Source of the DNA: Massilia rubra
Lineage (GTDB): Bacteria; Pseudomonadota; Gammaproteobacteria; Burkholderiales; Burkholderiaceae_D
Assembly (NCBI RefSeq): GCF_011682065.1
Contig: NZ_VUYU01000007.1
Span: forward strand, 62,001 to 126,000
Reading direction: 5' to 3'
DNA length: 64,000 nucleotides
Under the pieces are notes generated by a model. It ran no database searches. It was not told the DNA's origin and worked only from the letters and a program-made list of their open reading frames with translations. Of this stretch, positions 24,606 to 34,298 are shown piece by piece; position 1 is the stretch's first letter; each line of letters starts with the position of its first letter. The position numbers were made by a program, and so were the translations under genes.

Positions 24606-26450
24606 ATGACCACTTTCTCACCGCAGCAGCGCATGCTCGACGCGCTGCCTCTTCACCTGCGCGAGCAGGCGGCGCAGCGCTACGCCCGGCACGAACCGGT
24701 ACTGCTGGACCGCCTGCAGCGGCTGTACGGCCATCGCGCCGATTTTCACGCGTGGTACGCGGACCTGATGGGCGCCGTTGGCGCGCTGCACGGCGCGCGT
24801 TCGCCGGAACTGCTGGCGCAAGATGCCCGGCGCGCCGCCGATCCCGCCTGGTTCACCAGCGAGCACATGCTCGGCTACAGCGCCTACGTGCAGCAGTTCG
24901 GCGGCAGCCTGCGCGGCGTCATCGGCCGCATCGCCCACCTGCGCGAGATGGGTGTGACTTACCTGCACCTGCTGCCGTTCCTGCGCCCGCGCGCCGGCGA
25001 CAGCGACGGCGGCTTTGCCGTGGCCAGCTTCGACGAGGTCGATCCGGCCCTCGGCAGCGCGGCCGACCTGCTGGACCTGACGGCGGCGCTGCGCGGCGCC
25101 GGCATCAGCCTGTGCTGCGACCTTGTGCTCAATCACGTGGCCGACGATCACGCCTGGGCGCTTGGCGCCAAGGATGGCGACGCGGCGTTGCGCGACTACT
25201 TCCATGTTTTCCCCGGGCGCGAACAGCCGGACCGCTACGAACAGACGGTAGGCCAGATTTTCCCCGAGACGGCGCCCGGCAACTTCACCTGGGTCGATCC
25301 GATGCAGGCTTGGGTCTGGACCACCTTCTATCCCTTCCAGTGGGACCTGAACTACGCCAATCCACACGTGCTGGCGGCGATGGTGCGCAGCCTGCTGGGC
25401 CTTGCCAACCGTGGCGTGGAAGTGTTCCGGCTCGATTCGACCGCCTTCCTGTGGAAGCGCGAGGGCAGCGACTGCATGAACCAGCCGGAGGCGCACGAAC
25501 TGCTGCAGGTGCTGCGCGCGATCGTGGAGATCGCGGCGCCCGGGGTGCTGCTCAAGGCCGAAGCCATCGTACCCACGCGCGAACTGCCCGCCTACTTCGG
25601 CGACGCCGGCGGCGCGGCGCGCGAATGCCACCTGGCCTACCACAGCACCTTGATGGCGGCCGGCTGGGCCGCGCTGGCCGAGCAGGACGCCGGCCTGCTG
25701 CGCGCTGTCGCCGCCGCCACGCCGGCACTGCCGCCGGCCGCCAGCTGGCTGACCTATGTGCGCTGCCACGACGACATCGGCTGGAACGTGCTGCGCGCGG
25801 AGGCCGAGTCACCGCGGCGGCTGGCCGCGATCGCCGATTTTTACGGGGGCGGCGACAGCGCCAGCTTCGCGGCCGGCGTGGCGTTCCAGACCAGCGCCGG
25901 GCGCGCCGTGCATGGCACCAATGGCAGCGCCGCCGCGCTGGCGGGCCTGGAGACGGCCCGCGGCCCGCAGCAGGAGGCATGCGCGCTGCGCCGCCTGATG
26001 CTGCTGCATGGCCTGGCGCTGGTCTTCGGCGGCATGCCGATGCTGTACATGGGCGATGAACTGGGCATGGAAAACGATTACGCGTATCTCGACGATGCCG
26101 AGCGCGCGCGCGACACGCGCTGGGTGCAGCGCGCACCGTTCGACCAGCTGCGTTACGCGCAGCGCCACGATCCATCGACGCCAGCCGGGCGTGTGTTTGG
26201 CGCCTTGCGCGCGCTGCTTGAACGGCGGCGCAGCCTGCCGGTGCTGGCCGCCGATGCGCCGCGCGCGCTGCTCGAGACGCCCTACCCCGCCTTGCTGGCG
26301 CTGGCGCGCGGTGAGCGTTTTCTGAGCCTGTCGAATTTTTCGGCGCAGCCGCTCTCGCTGCGCCTGTCCGATATCGGCGCGGGGCAGTGGCCGGGCGCGG
26401 GCGACGTGATCGCGCTGGCGCCCTGGGACATGCTGTGGCTGGAGCGTTGA
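24606..26450 (+). CDS. Amylosucrase / sucrose hydrolase (GH13)
   Basis: A 614-residue GH13 subfamily-4 enzyme without signal peptide. The catalytic set matches Neisseria amylosucrase: nucleophile Asp in VEVFRLDSTAFLWK, acid/base Glu in LKAEAIVPTREL and transition-state Asp in YVRCHDDIGW. CDLVLNHVADDH and GMPMLYMGDELGMENDYAYL are further family markers. It splits sucrose to fructose and either glucose or an alpha-glucan. The fructokinases downstream fit released fructose. The ATG at 24606 follows a terminator and lacks a visible ribosome-binding site; a TTG three codons upstream or an ATG at 24633 are alternatives. Hydrolase versus polymerase activity cannot be settled here. Confidence 0.92.
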   Translation: MTTFSPQQRMLDALPLHLREQAAQRYARHEPVLLDRLQRLYGHRADFHAWYADLMGAVGALHGARSPELLAQDARRAADPAWFTSEHMLGYSAYVQQFGGSLRGVIGRIAHLREMGVTYLHLLPFLRPRAGDSDGGFAVASFDEVDPALGSAADLLDLTAALRGAGISLCCDLVLNHVADDHAWALGAKDGDAALRDYFHVFPGREQPDRYEQTVGQIFPETAPGNFTWVDPMQAWVWTTFYPFQWDLNYANPHVLAAMVRSLLGLANRGVEVFRLDSTAFLWKREGSDCMNQPEAHELLQVLRAIVEIAAPGVLLKAEAIVPTRELPAYFGDAGGAARECHLAYHSTLMAAGWAALAEQDAGLLRAVAAATPALPPAASWLTYVRCHDDIGWNVLRAEAESPRRLAAIADFYGGGDSASFAAGVAFQTSAGRAVHGTNGSAAALAGLETARGPQQEACALRRLMLLHGLALVFGGMPMLYMGDELGMENDYAYLDDAERARDTRWVQRAPFDQLRYAQRHDPSTPAGRVFGALRALLERRRSLPVLAADAPRALLETPYPALLALARGERFLSLSNFSAQPLSLRLSDIGAGQWPGAGDVIALAPWDMLWLER

Positions 26451-26499
26451 GCGTAGTATGATTTTTAACGATGGATCAAGTTCAATGAGGGCGGCGGAC

Positions 26500-27438
26500 A
26501 TGCAGATGGCGACAGGATCGATCGTGCTGTTCGGGGAGGCGCTGGTGGACGATTTCGTTAGCGAGCAGGTGGTGGGCGGCGCGCCCTTCAACGTGGCGCG
26601 CCACCTGGCGGCATTCGGCAGCGCGCCCTTGATGATCACGCGGATCGGCAACGACCAGGCCGGCGCGCTGCTGCGCGCGCAATTCGAACGTTTCGGCCTG
26701 GCGCAGCAGGGTTTGCAGCACGACCCCACCGAGCCGACCGGACGCGTGCTGGTCGAACTCGGCGAGCACGGTCATCGCTTCACCATCCTGCCCGACCAGG
26801 CCTATGACCGCATCGACAGCGCCGCCGCGCTGGCCGCGGCCGCAGCATGCACGCCATCGACCGTGTATTTCGGCACGCTGGCGCAGCGCCACCCGACCTC
26901 GCGCGCGGCGCTGCGCGCGCTGTTGCGCTCCTGCGACGCAGTGCGCTACCTGGACCTGAATGTGCGCGAAGGCCAGGTCAGCGAGCGCTGCGTGTTCGAG
27001 TCGCTGCACGAGGCCGACATCGTCAAGGTCAATGAAGAGGAACTGCGGGACCTGTTCGGCTGGTACACCCACACACGCCAGGACACCGGCGACATGGGCG
27101 GCAGCGGCGTGCGCGGCGCCTGCGCGGCCTTGATCCGCATCTTCGCGCTCGACGCCCTGATCGTCACGCTCGGGCCGCGCGGCTCGGTGTACTTCGGCGC
27201 CGACGGCGCCACCGTGGTCCATGCCGATACCGTCAAGCCGGCGCGCATGGTCGACACGGTCGGCGCCGGCGACGCCTTTTCCGCGCTCTTCTTGCTGGGG
27301 CGCGAGCGTGGCTGGCCGCTCGAGCTCACCCTGGCGCGCGCCAACGAGTTTGCCGGCGCCGTCTGCGCCATTGCCGGCGCGGTGCCGGCCGAACGCGCCT
27401 TTTACGCGCCCTACGTCGCGCGCTGGCTCTCCGACTGA
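26500..27438 (+). CDS. PfkB-type carbohydrate kinase, probable fructokinase (copy 1)
   Basis: About 312 residues of the ribokinase/PfkB family. The first signature is VGGAPFNVARHLAAFG, and the second is VDTVGAGDAFSALFLLG with the catalytic Asp in GAGDAF. It phosphorylates fructose released from sucrose, by locus context. Several in-frame starts exist (26458, 26485, 26500, 26506); 26500 follows a GGGCGGCGGA purine-rich stretch and gives an N-terminus like that of the paralogue. The paralogue at 28849 is very similar throughout. The MFS gene starts 17 nt downstream. Confidence 0.85.
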   Translation: MQMATGSIVLFGEALVDDFVSEQVVGGAPFNVARHLAAFGSAPLMITRIGNDQAGALLRAQFERFGLAQQGLQHDPTEPTGRVLVELGEHGHRFTILPDQAYDRIDSAAALAAAAACTPSTVYFGTLAQRHPTSRAALRALLRSCDAVRYLDLNVREGQVSERCVFESLHEADIVKVNEEELRDLFGWYTHTRQDTGDMGGSGVRGACAALIRIFALDALIVTLGPRGSVYFGADGATVVHADTVKPARMVDTVGAGDAFSALFLLGRERGWPLELTLARANEFAGAVCAIAGAVPAERAFYAPYVARWLSD

Positions 27439-27455
27439 CCCCACGAAAGAGCGCC

Positions 27456-28811
27456 ATGTCGACCACCAAACCCACCTTGTCGTTCTGGCAGATCGTGAAC
27501 ATGAATGTCGGATTCTTCGGCATCCAGTTCAGCTTCGGCCTGCAGCAAAGCAGCATGAGCCCGATCTACAACTACCTCGGCGCCGACGAGGCCAGCCTGC
27601 CCTATCTGTGGCTGGCCGGCCCGGTGACGGGGCTGATCGTCCAGCCCATCGTGGGCGCCATGAGCGACCGCACCGTCACGCGCTGGGGGCGGCGCACGCC
27701 GTACTTCCTGCTCGGCGCGATCCTGTGCAGTATCGGCCTGCTGTGCATGCCGTTCAGTCCCACCCTGTGGATGGCCGCCAGCCTGCTGTGGATTCTCGAC
27801 GCGGCCAACAATGTGACGATGGAACCGTACCGCGCTTTTGTGAGCGACAAGCTCGATCCCGCCCAGCATTCGCTGGGCTTCATGACCCAGAGCGCGTTCA
27901 CGGGACTGGGGCAGACCCTGGCCTACCTCACGCCGTCGCTGCTGGTGCTGGCGGGGATGAACAAGGATGCCGTCAATGCCAGCCAGATCCCGCACATCGT
28001 CATTGCCGCGTTCTTGATCGGCGCGGTGTTTTCGATCGCGTCGGTGCTGTGGACGGTCAAGACCACCGGGGAGCATCCCTTGAGCGCGCGCGAGGTGATG
28101 GCGCTGCGCGACCGGCCGCGTGGCTTCATGCACACCCTGCGCGAGATCGGCAGCGCGATGCGCGAGATGCCGCCGACGATGAAGCAGCTGGCGCTGGTCA
28201 AGCTGTTCCAGTGGTACGCCATGTTCTGCTACTGGCAATACATCACGCTGTCGCTGGCCACCACCCTCTACGGCACCACCGACCCGGCCTCGCAGGGCTT
28301 TCGCGACGCCGGGCTACTCAATGGCAAGGTCGGCGCGTTCTATAACTTCGTTGCCTTTATCGGCGCCTTCGCGCTGGTGCCGTACACGCGCCGCTACGGA
28401 CCGAAGGCTACGCATTGCGTGTGCCTGGCGCTGGCCGGGATCGGCATGCTGGCGATTCCCCAGATCCGGTCGCCGGCGCTGCTGTTGATACCGATGGTGG
28501 GCATTGGCCTGGCCTGGGCCAGTATCATGGGCAACCCGTACATCATGCTGGCCGGGAGCATTCCGCCCGAGCGCACCGGCGTCTACATGGGCATCTTTAA
28601 CATGTTCATCGTGATCCCGATGATCATCCAGATTGTCACGCTGCCGCTGTACTACCGCAGTTGGCTTGGCGGCAATCCCGAGAACGTTATAATGCTGGCC
28701 GGCGCCCTCATGCTGTGCGCGGCGGCGGCTGTGCTGCGCGTGAAGGTCGATCGGGCGGGGCGCGCCGGTGTGCCGCCCGCGCCATCCGCGCTCGCCGGCG
28801 CCAAGCCCTAG
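27456..28811 (+). CDS. MFS sugar transporter, probable sucrose permease (SuxC-like)
   Basis: A 451-residue, 12-helix transporter of the glycoside-cation/SLC45-SUT-like type. TM1 runs [20 protein letters not shown], and the conserved loop is [21 protein letters not shown] long cytoplasmic loop (about residues 200-245) and [17 protein letters not shown] region follow. Family members move disaccharides with protons across the inner membrane. Its place between a receptor/amylosucrase pair and two fructokinases makes sucrose the likely substrate. It is probably cotranscribed with both kinase genes (17-nt and 37-nt gaps). Confidence 0.88.
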   Translation: MSTTKPTLSFWQIVNMNVGFFGIQFSFGLQQSSMSPIYNYLGADEASLPYLWLAGPVTGLIVQPIVGAMSDRTVTRWGRRTPYFLLGAILCSIGLLCMPFSPTLWMAASLLWILDAANNVTMEPYRAFVSDKLDPAQHSLGFMTQSAFTGLGQTLAYLTPSLLVLAGMNKDAVNASQIPHIVIAAFLIGAVFSIASVLWTVKTTGEHPLSAREVMALRDRPRGFMHTLREIGSAMREMPPTMKQLALVKLFQWYAMFCYWQYITLSLATTLYGTTDPASQGFRDAGLLNGKVGAFYNFVAFIGAFALVPYTRRYGPKATHCVCLALAGIGMLAIPQIRSPALLLIPMVGIGLAWASIMGNPYIMLAGSIPPERTGVYMGIFNMFIVIPMIIQIVTLPLYYRSWLGGNPENVIMLAGALMLCAAAAVLRVKVDRAGRAGVPPAPSALAGAKP

Positions 28812-28848
28812 GCGTTGCCGGCGCCGCAACGCGCAAGGAACGAAGAAG

Positions 28849-29772
28849 ATGACAACCGTAGTGTATGGCGAGGCGCTGGTCGACGACTTCCTCAGCGAGC
28901 AGGCGGTAGGCGGCGCGCCGTTCAACGTGGCGCGCCACCTGGCGGCCTTCATGTCGCCGCAACTGGCGATCACCCGCATCGGCGACGACAGGAACGGCGC
29001 CATCGTGCGCGCCGAATTCGAGCGCTTCGCCATGTCCGACGCCGGTTTGCAGTTCGATCCGATCGAAGAAACCGGGCGCGTGGTGGCCGAGCGCAACGTG
29101 CGCGGCCACCGTTTCGTGATCCTGCCGGGCCAGGCGTACGATTACATCAATCCCGAGCAAGCCCTGGGGGCGCTGGAATCGGTGGCGGCGTCGGCGATCT
29201 ATTTCGGCACCCTGGCGCAGCGCTGCCCGCGTTCGCGCGACACCCTGTACGCGCTGCTCGACGCCAGCAACGCCACGCGCTACCTCGACCTGAACCTGCG
29301 CGAAGGCCAGTTCGACGAGCGCTGCGTGTTCCACTCCCTGCACGCGGCCGATATCGTCAAGGTCAACGAGGAAGAATTGCAGTCGCTGTTCGCGTGGTAT
29401 GTGGATATCCATCCGAGCGCGCCGCCGCTCGATGGCGACGAGGTGCGCGCGGCGTGCGCGGTGCTGGTGCAGATGTTTGGACTGGAAGCGCTGATCGTGA
29501 CCCTGGGTCATCGCGGTTCGGTGTACTTCGGCGCCGATGGCGCGGTGATCGTCCATCGCGACAATCCGCTGCCGCCGTTCGTGATCGATTCGGTGGGGGC
29601 GGGGGATGCGTTTTCGGCGCTGTTCCTGCTCGGCCGCGTGCGCGGCTGGGCGCTGGAAACGACCCTGGCGCGCGCCAATGAATTCGCCGGCGCGGTGTGC
29701 GCGATTCCGGGGGCGATACCGAGGAGCCTCGGCTTTTACGACAAATGGGTGGCGCGCTGGCGCAGTGGCTAA
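28849..29772 (+). CDS. PfkB-type carbohydrate kinase, probable fructokinase (copy 2)
   Basis: A 307-residue PfkB kinase with VGGAPFNVARHLAAFM and IDSVGAGDAFSALFLLGR; AAGGAA precedes the ATG. Blocks such as RYLDLNLREGQFDERCVFHSLHAADIVKVNEEEL are shared almost residue for residue with the kinase upstream of the transporter, so the pair arose by duplication. The copies differ most in the segment after that block (WYVDIHPSAPPLDG here, WYTHTRQDTGDMGG in copy 1) and near the substrate lid. It ends the sucrose locus; REP-like sequence follows. Confidence 0.87.
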   Translation: MTTVVYGEALVDDFLSEQAVGGAPFNVARHLAAFMSPQLAITRIGDDRNGAIVRAEFERFAMSDAGLQFDPIEETGRVVAERNVRGHRFVILPGQAYDYINPEQALGALESVAASAIYFGTLAQRCPRSRDTLYALLDASNATRYLDLNLREGQFDERCVFHSLHAADIVKVNEEELQSLFAWYVDIHPSAPPLDGDEVRAACAVLVQMFGLEALIVTLGHRGSVYFGADGAVIVHRDNPLPPFVIDSVGAGDAFSALFLLGRVRGWALETTLARANEFAGAVCAIPGAIPRSLGFYDKWVARWRSG

Positions 29773-29793
29773 ACCACCGTCGCCCCGCGCAGG

Positions 29794-29966
29794 AGGCTGT
29801 CTTAAAAGGGAAGCGTTCAACGACTACCACCGCCTCCAGCACCGTCATTCCCGCGCAGGCGGGAATCCAAGTTCGCTGCTACGCCACGGAATGGGATTCC
29901 CGCCTGCGCGGGAACGACGGATAAGAGTCTACCGCCTAGCGGTGATTTTACGTTTTGAGACAGCCT
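29794..29966. mobile_element. MITE-like element, 173 bp, with 6-bp target duplication
   Basis: Terminal inverted repeats AGGCTGTCTTAAAA (29794-29807) and TTTTGAGACAGCCT (29953-29966) match at 13 of 14 positions. The flanks are perfect direct copies of CGCAGG (29788-29793 and 29967-29972). It contains no open frame of note but carries a complete REP-like palindrome. The features fit a non-autonomous element moved by a transposase encoded elsewhere; the family is not identified. Confidence 0.75.
29841..29920. repeat. REP-like palindrome inside the MITE-like element
   Basis: CCGTCATTCCCGCGCAGGCG and GGAATCCAA (29842-29870) pair with GGATTCCCGCCTGCGCGGGA and ACGACGG (29894-29920) around a 23-nt loop. 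It is the same family as at 11921-12009 and 54312-54402. Confidence 0.85.
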
Positions 29967-30110
29967 CGCAGGCGGGGGCCCAAGTTCATTCCGCAGCCAG
30001 TGACTGAGCGGAAGACTTGGGCCCCCGCCGAGGGCCGCCTTGGCGCGGGGGCGACGGTTTTGCAGTCAGCGGTATATGCCGACGGTTTTTGAAGCTAACG
30101 CGATATCTGA

Positions 30111-30587
30111 TTAAGCGTGCTCGCCCATCTGGCTCTGCAGGTAATTCTGAATCCCGACCTTGACGATCAGGTCCAGCTGCGTTTCCAGCCAGTCGATGTG
30201 TTCCTCGGTGTCTTCCAGGATCATCAAAAACAAATCGCGGGTGACGTAATCGGCTGCCAGCTCGGCGGCGGCGATGCCTTCCTTGACCGTCGCATGCGCG
30301 GCTTGCTCAAGTTTCAGGTCGCATTCGATCATTTCCTGGGTCGATTCGCCGATCAGCAGCTTGTGCAGCGCTTGCAGGTTCGGCAAGCCGTCGAGCATCA
30401 GGATGCGGTCGATCAGTTTGTCGGCATGCTTCATTTCGCCGATCGATTCTTCGTATTCTTTCTTGGCCAGCTTCTCCAGGCCCCAGTGACGGTACATGCG
30501 CGCATGCAGGAAATACTGGTTGATCGCGGAGAGCTCATTGGTCAGCTGCGCATTGAGCAGCCGGATGACATTCTTGTCGCCCTTCAT
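30111..30587 (-). CDS. bfr: Bacterioferritin
   Basis: A 158-residue bacterioferritin, the same length as E. coli Bfr and colinear with it. The haem-binding Met is M52 in IGEMKHAD. Ferroxidase ligands E18, E51, H54, E94 and H130 are present, but the position equivalent to E127 reads Thr ([11 protein letters not shown]), with Glu at 128 and 129. The protein oxidises and stores iron in a 24-mer shell. It lies next to bfd, whose product reduces Bfr to release iron, although a terminator-like hairpin and the tonB gene separate them on the same strand. Confidence 0.95.
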   Translation of the reverse strand: MKGDKNVIRLLNAQLTNELSAINQYFLHARMYRHWGLEKLAKKEYEESIGEMKHADKLIDRILMLDGLPNLQALHKLLIGESTQEMIECDLKLEQAAHATVKEGIAAAELAADYVTRDLFLMILEDTEEHIDWLETQLDLIVKVGIQNYLQSQMGEHA

Positions 30588-30650
30588 GGGAGGCTTTCTT
30601 TAGTGATGGAGAGTTTCTCCATGATAGCAAAAAACAGGCGTTAACGAGGA

Positions 30651-30676
30651 AAGACGGCCTCCGGGGCCGTCTTTTT
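30651..30676 (-). terminator. Hairpin after tonB, probable terminator
   Basis: AAGACGGCC and GGCCGTCTT pair around TCCGG, with T5 on the plus strand and only TTT on the minus strand. It lies 17 nt after the tonB-like stop, so on the minus strand it would end the bfd-tonB transcript; no plus-strand gene ends here. Confidence 0.6.
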
Positions 30677-30692
30677 GTTGCTCCGAAACCGA

Positions 30693-31394
30693 TCAGCTGG
30701 CGAGCTGGAAGGTCAGCGGAACGATCACATACACCGGCACCGGGTGGCCATCTTCCACGTGCGGCTTGAATACCGCGCGCAGGGCCGCCTGGCGCCCGGC
30801 TTCGTCGAGGCGCGACGAACCGGACGAGGACTGCACCTTGACCTGGTCGGGCATGCCTTTTTCATTGACCAGAATCAGCAGCACGACCTTGCCCTGCTCG
30901 CCCATGCGCTTGGACATGGTCGGGTACACCGGCTGCGGCGCCTGGATGTATTCCACGCCCGAGCTGATGGTCTTGGGACCGGTCGCCGGCGGCGCCGGCG
31001 GCGCGGCCACGACCACCGGGGCGGCCGGCGCTTCGCTCACCACCGGCGCCGACGGGGGCGAGGCGGTAATGGTGTTCTGGAGCGGCGCCTGCACGATCGG
31101 CGTGGGCGGCACCACCACCCGCGGGGGCGGGCGCAGCGTGGCCACGGAAACGATTTTCGGCGCGCTCGGGGTGGCCGGCTTGGGCGGCGGCGGCGGGGCC
31201 ACGAAGCTGACCATGATCGCCTGCGGCAGCGCCACTTCGGCCATGCGGTGCAGCAGGCCGCTCGAAATCAGGTAGAACAGTGCGCCGTGAATGGCGATGA
31301 CGACCGCGAAGGGGCCGAACTTGGCGCGCAGCTTCGCCACCACGGCAGTGGGATCGCCCATGCCGGGGTCGGTGGAAAAGGTCATTGCGCTCAT
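30693..31394 (-). CDS. TonB family energy-transducing protein
   Basis: A 233-residue TonB-type protein. A single TM helix (FAVVIAIHGALFYLISSGLL, His in the helix as in TonB) is followed by a Pro-rich periplasmic linker with PPPPPKPATP and many AP/VP repeats (about residues 70-145). The C-terminal TonB domain begins at IQAPQPVYPTMSKRMGEQGK. It couples the proton-motive force, with ExbBD, to outer-membrane receptors. ExbBD genes are not in the window. It starts 7 nt after bfd and is under the Fur box upstream of bfd, so iron limitation should induce it. An ATG three codons in is an alternative start. Confidence 0.88.
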   Translation of the reverse strand: MSAMTFSTDPGMGDPTAVVAKLRAKFGPFAVVIAIHGALFYLISSGLLHRMAEVALPQAIMVSFVAPPPPPKPATPSAPKIVSVATLRPPPRVVVPPTPIVQAPLQNTITASPPSAPVVSEAPAAPVVVAAPPAPPATGPKTISSGVEYIQAPQPVYPTMSKRMGEQGKVVLLILVNEKGMPDQVKVQSSSGSSRLDEAGRQAALRAVFKPHVEDGHPVPVYVIVPLTFQLAS

Positions 31395-31401
31395 CGTGGA
31401 C

Positions 31402-31617
31402 TCAGGCTGTTTGCGCCGAGCGGAACGACAACTCGGTGGCGTGGATGGTTTTGCTCTCAAGGTGCTGGTTCAGGACTTGCTTGGCGCAACTGGCGCATTT
31501 GCCGCAGCAGGTACCCACGCCCAGGTCGCGGCGCAGCTCGGCCATCGACGACAAGCCGAGATCGACCGCCTGACGAATTTCGCGGTCGGAAATGTTATTG
31601 CAAACACAGACGATCAT
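31402..31617 (-). CDS. bfd: Bacterioferritin-associated ferredoxin
   Basis: A 71-residue [2Fe-2S] protein. The cluster ligands are C4 and C6 in IVCVCN and C38 and C41 in GTCCGKCASC, the BFD fold pattern. It donates electrons to the haem of bacterioferritin so that stored iron can leave. AAGGAAGGTG precedes the ATG, a strong ribosome-binding site. The Fur box 51 nt upstream implies induction under iron limitation, as known for bfd in Pseudomonas. A tonB-like gene follows in the same transcript. Confidence 0.95.
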   Translation of the reverse strand: MIVCVCNNISDREIRQAVDLGLSSMAELRRDLGVGTCCGKCASCAKQVLNQHLESKTIHATELSFRSAQTA

Positions 31618-31667
31618 CGAAGCACCTTCCTTTCATCAGGGTCGGCGGGCAAAATTGCCGCTTTCAC

Positions 31668-31686
31668 CATAATGAGAATCATTATC
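31668..31686. promoter_or_regulatory. Fur box
   Basis: CATAATGAGAATCATTATC matches the 19-bp Fur consensus at 17 of 19 positions, and the next bases (ATCATTAAGATT) extend the repeat. It lies between bfd (minus) and feoA (plus) and is closer to bfd. A weaker Fur-like sequence (AAATAGTTCGCATTT, about 31761) lies nearer feoA. Confidence 0.88.
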
Positions 31687-31842
31687 ATTAAGATTTGTAT
31701 TCTGTCGCAACTCCAGATCGATTGCAAGTGGTTTACGCAAAAAAGGCCCAACTCCAAATAGAAATAGTTCGCATTTACGTTTATGATGCTAGTATCCAAC
31801 ACGATGTAGCGCGAATTCCACTTATCTTAGTGAACTGACAAT

Positions 31843-32109
31843 ATGACTCTTGCCCCCACCCTGATCACGCTCGATGCCCTCGTCCCCGGCCAGAGCGGCA
31901 CTGTGATCCATATCGCGCCCTGCGCGGCGGACGCGGGTGCCGGCGTGGATGTCACGCGCCGCCTGATGGAGCTCGGCTTCGTGCCGGGCGAATCGATCCG
32001 CATGCTCAAGCGCCTGCCGGGCGGCGATCCGGTCGCGGTCAAGGTGGGCGACTCCACCTTCGCGCTGCGCCGCTTCGAGGCGTCGCTGGTGTCGGTCAAA
32101 CCGGATTAA
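31843..32109 (+). CDS. feoA: Ferrous iron transport protein A
   Basis: An 88-residue SH3-like FeoA. GQSGTVIHI, RRLMELGFVPGESIRMLKRL and GDPVAVKVGDSTFALRRFEA are the standard family segments. It is a small cytoplasmic partner of FeoB. It lies 33 nt upstream of feoB and probably shares its transcript; the divergent bfd region carries a Fur box. No strong ribosome-binding site is visible before the ATG. Confidence 0.94.
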   Translation: MTLAPTLITLDALVPGQSGTVIHIAPCAADAGAGVDVTRRLMELGFVPGESIRMLKRLPGGDPVAVKVGDSTFALRRFEASLVSVKPD

Positions 32110-32142
32110 ACGAAAACACGACGGAAACAACGGAAGCAGAAA

Positions 32143-34047
<1,905 letters not shown>

Positions 34048-34048
34048 G

Positions 34049-34288
34049 ATGCTTGACTATCTGATCGTGGGACTGATCGTCGCCGTGGCCGCGTGGTACG
34101 CGGCCTCGAAGTATCTGCCGACAAGCTTGCGCAACAAGCTGTTCGGCCAGAACAAGGCCTCGTCGGGTTGCGGCAGCGGGTGCAGCAGTTGCGGCACCTG
34201 CGAGGATGGGCCGGCGGCGCCGCGAATCGGCGCCGATACGCCGTCGGGCAACAACAAGCAGCGCGTGATCGAGCTGCACCTCAAGTAA
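34049..34288 (+). CDS. FeoB-associated Cys-rich membrane protein
   Basis: A 79-residue protein with one TM helix (LDYLIVGLIVAVAAWYAASK) and a Cys cluster SGCGSGCSSCGTCEDG, then a short polar tail. This is the layout of the FeoB-associated Cys-rich membrane proteins that replace winged-helix FeoC in many bacteria. It probably supports FeoB function, perhaps by binding Fe(II) at the pore exit. The ATG follows the feoB stop after a single base, so translation is coupled. It is convergent with the NHL-type gene, 10 nt away. Confidence 0.85.
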   Translation: MLDYLIVGLIVAVAAWYAASKYLPTSLRNKLFGQNKASSGCGSGCSSCGTCEDGPAAPRIGADTPSGNNKQRVIELHLK

Positions 34289-34298
34289 GTTCCCGGTT

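Larger units (their letters stand above)
29779..30055. repeat. REP-like palindrome interrupted by a small insertion
   Basis: Left part GTCGCCCCGCGCAGG (to 29793) and right part CGCAGGCGGGGGCCCAAG (from 29967) rejoin as one normal REP-like arm if 29794-29966 plus one CGCAGG copy are removed. The opposite arm is CTTGGGCCCCCGCC (30017-30030), with GCGCGGGGGCGACGG to about 30057. The stretch 29773-30110 has no gene. Confidence 0.75.
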
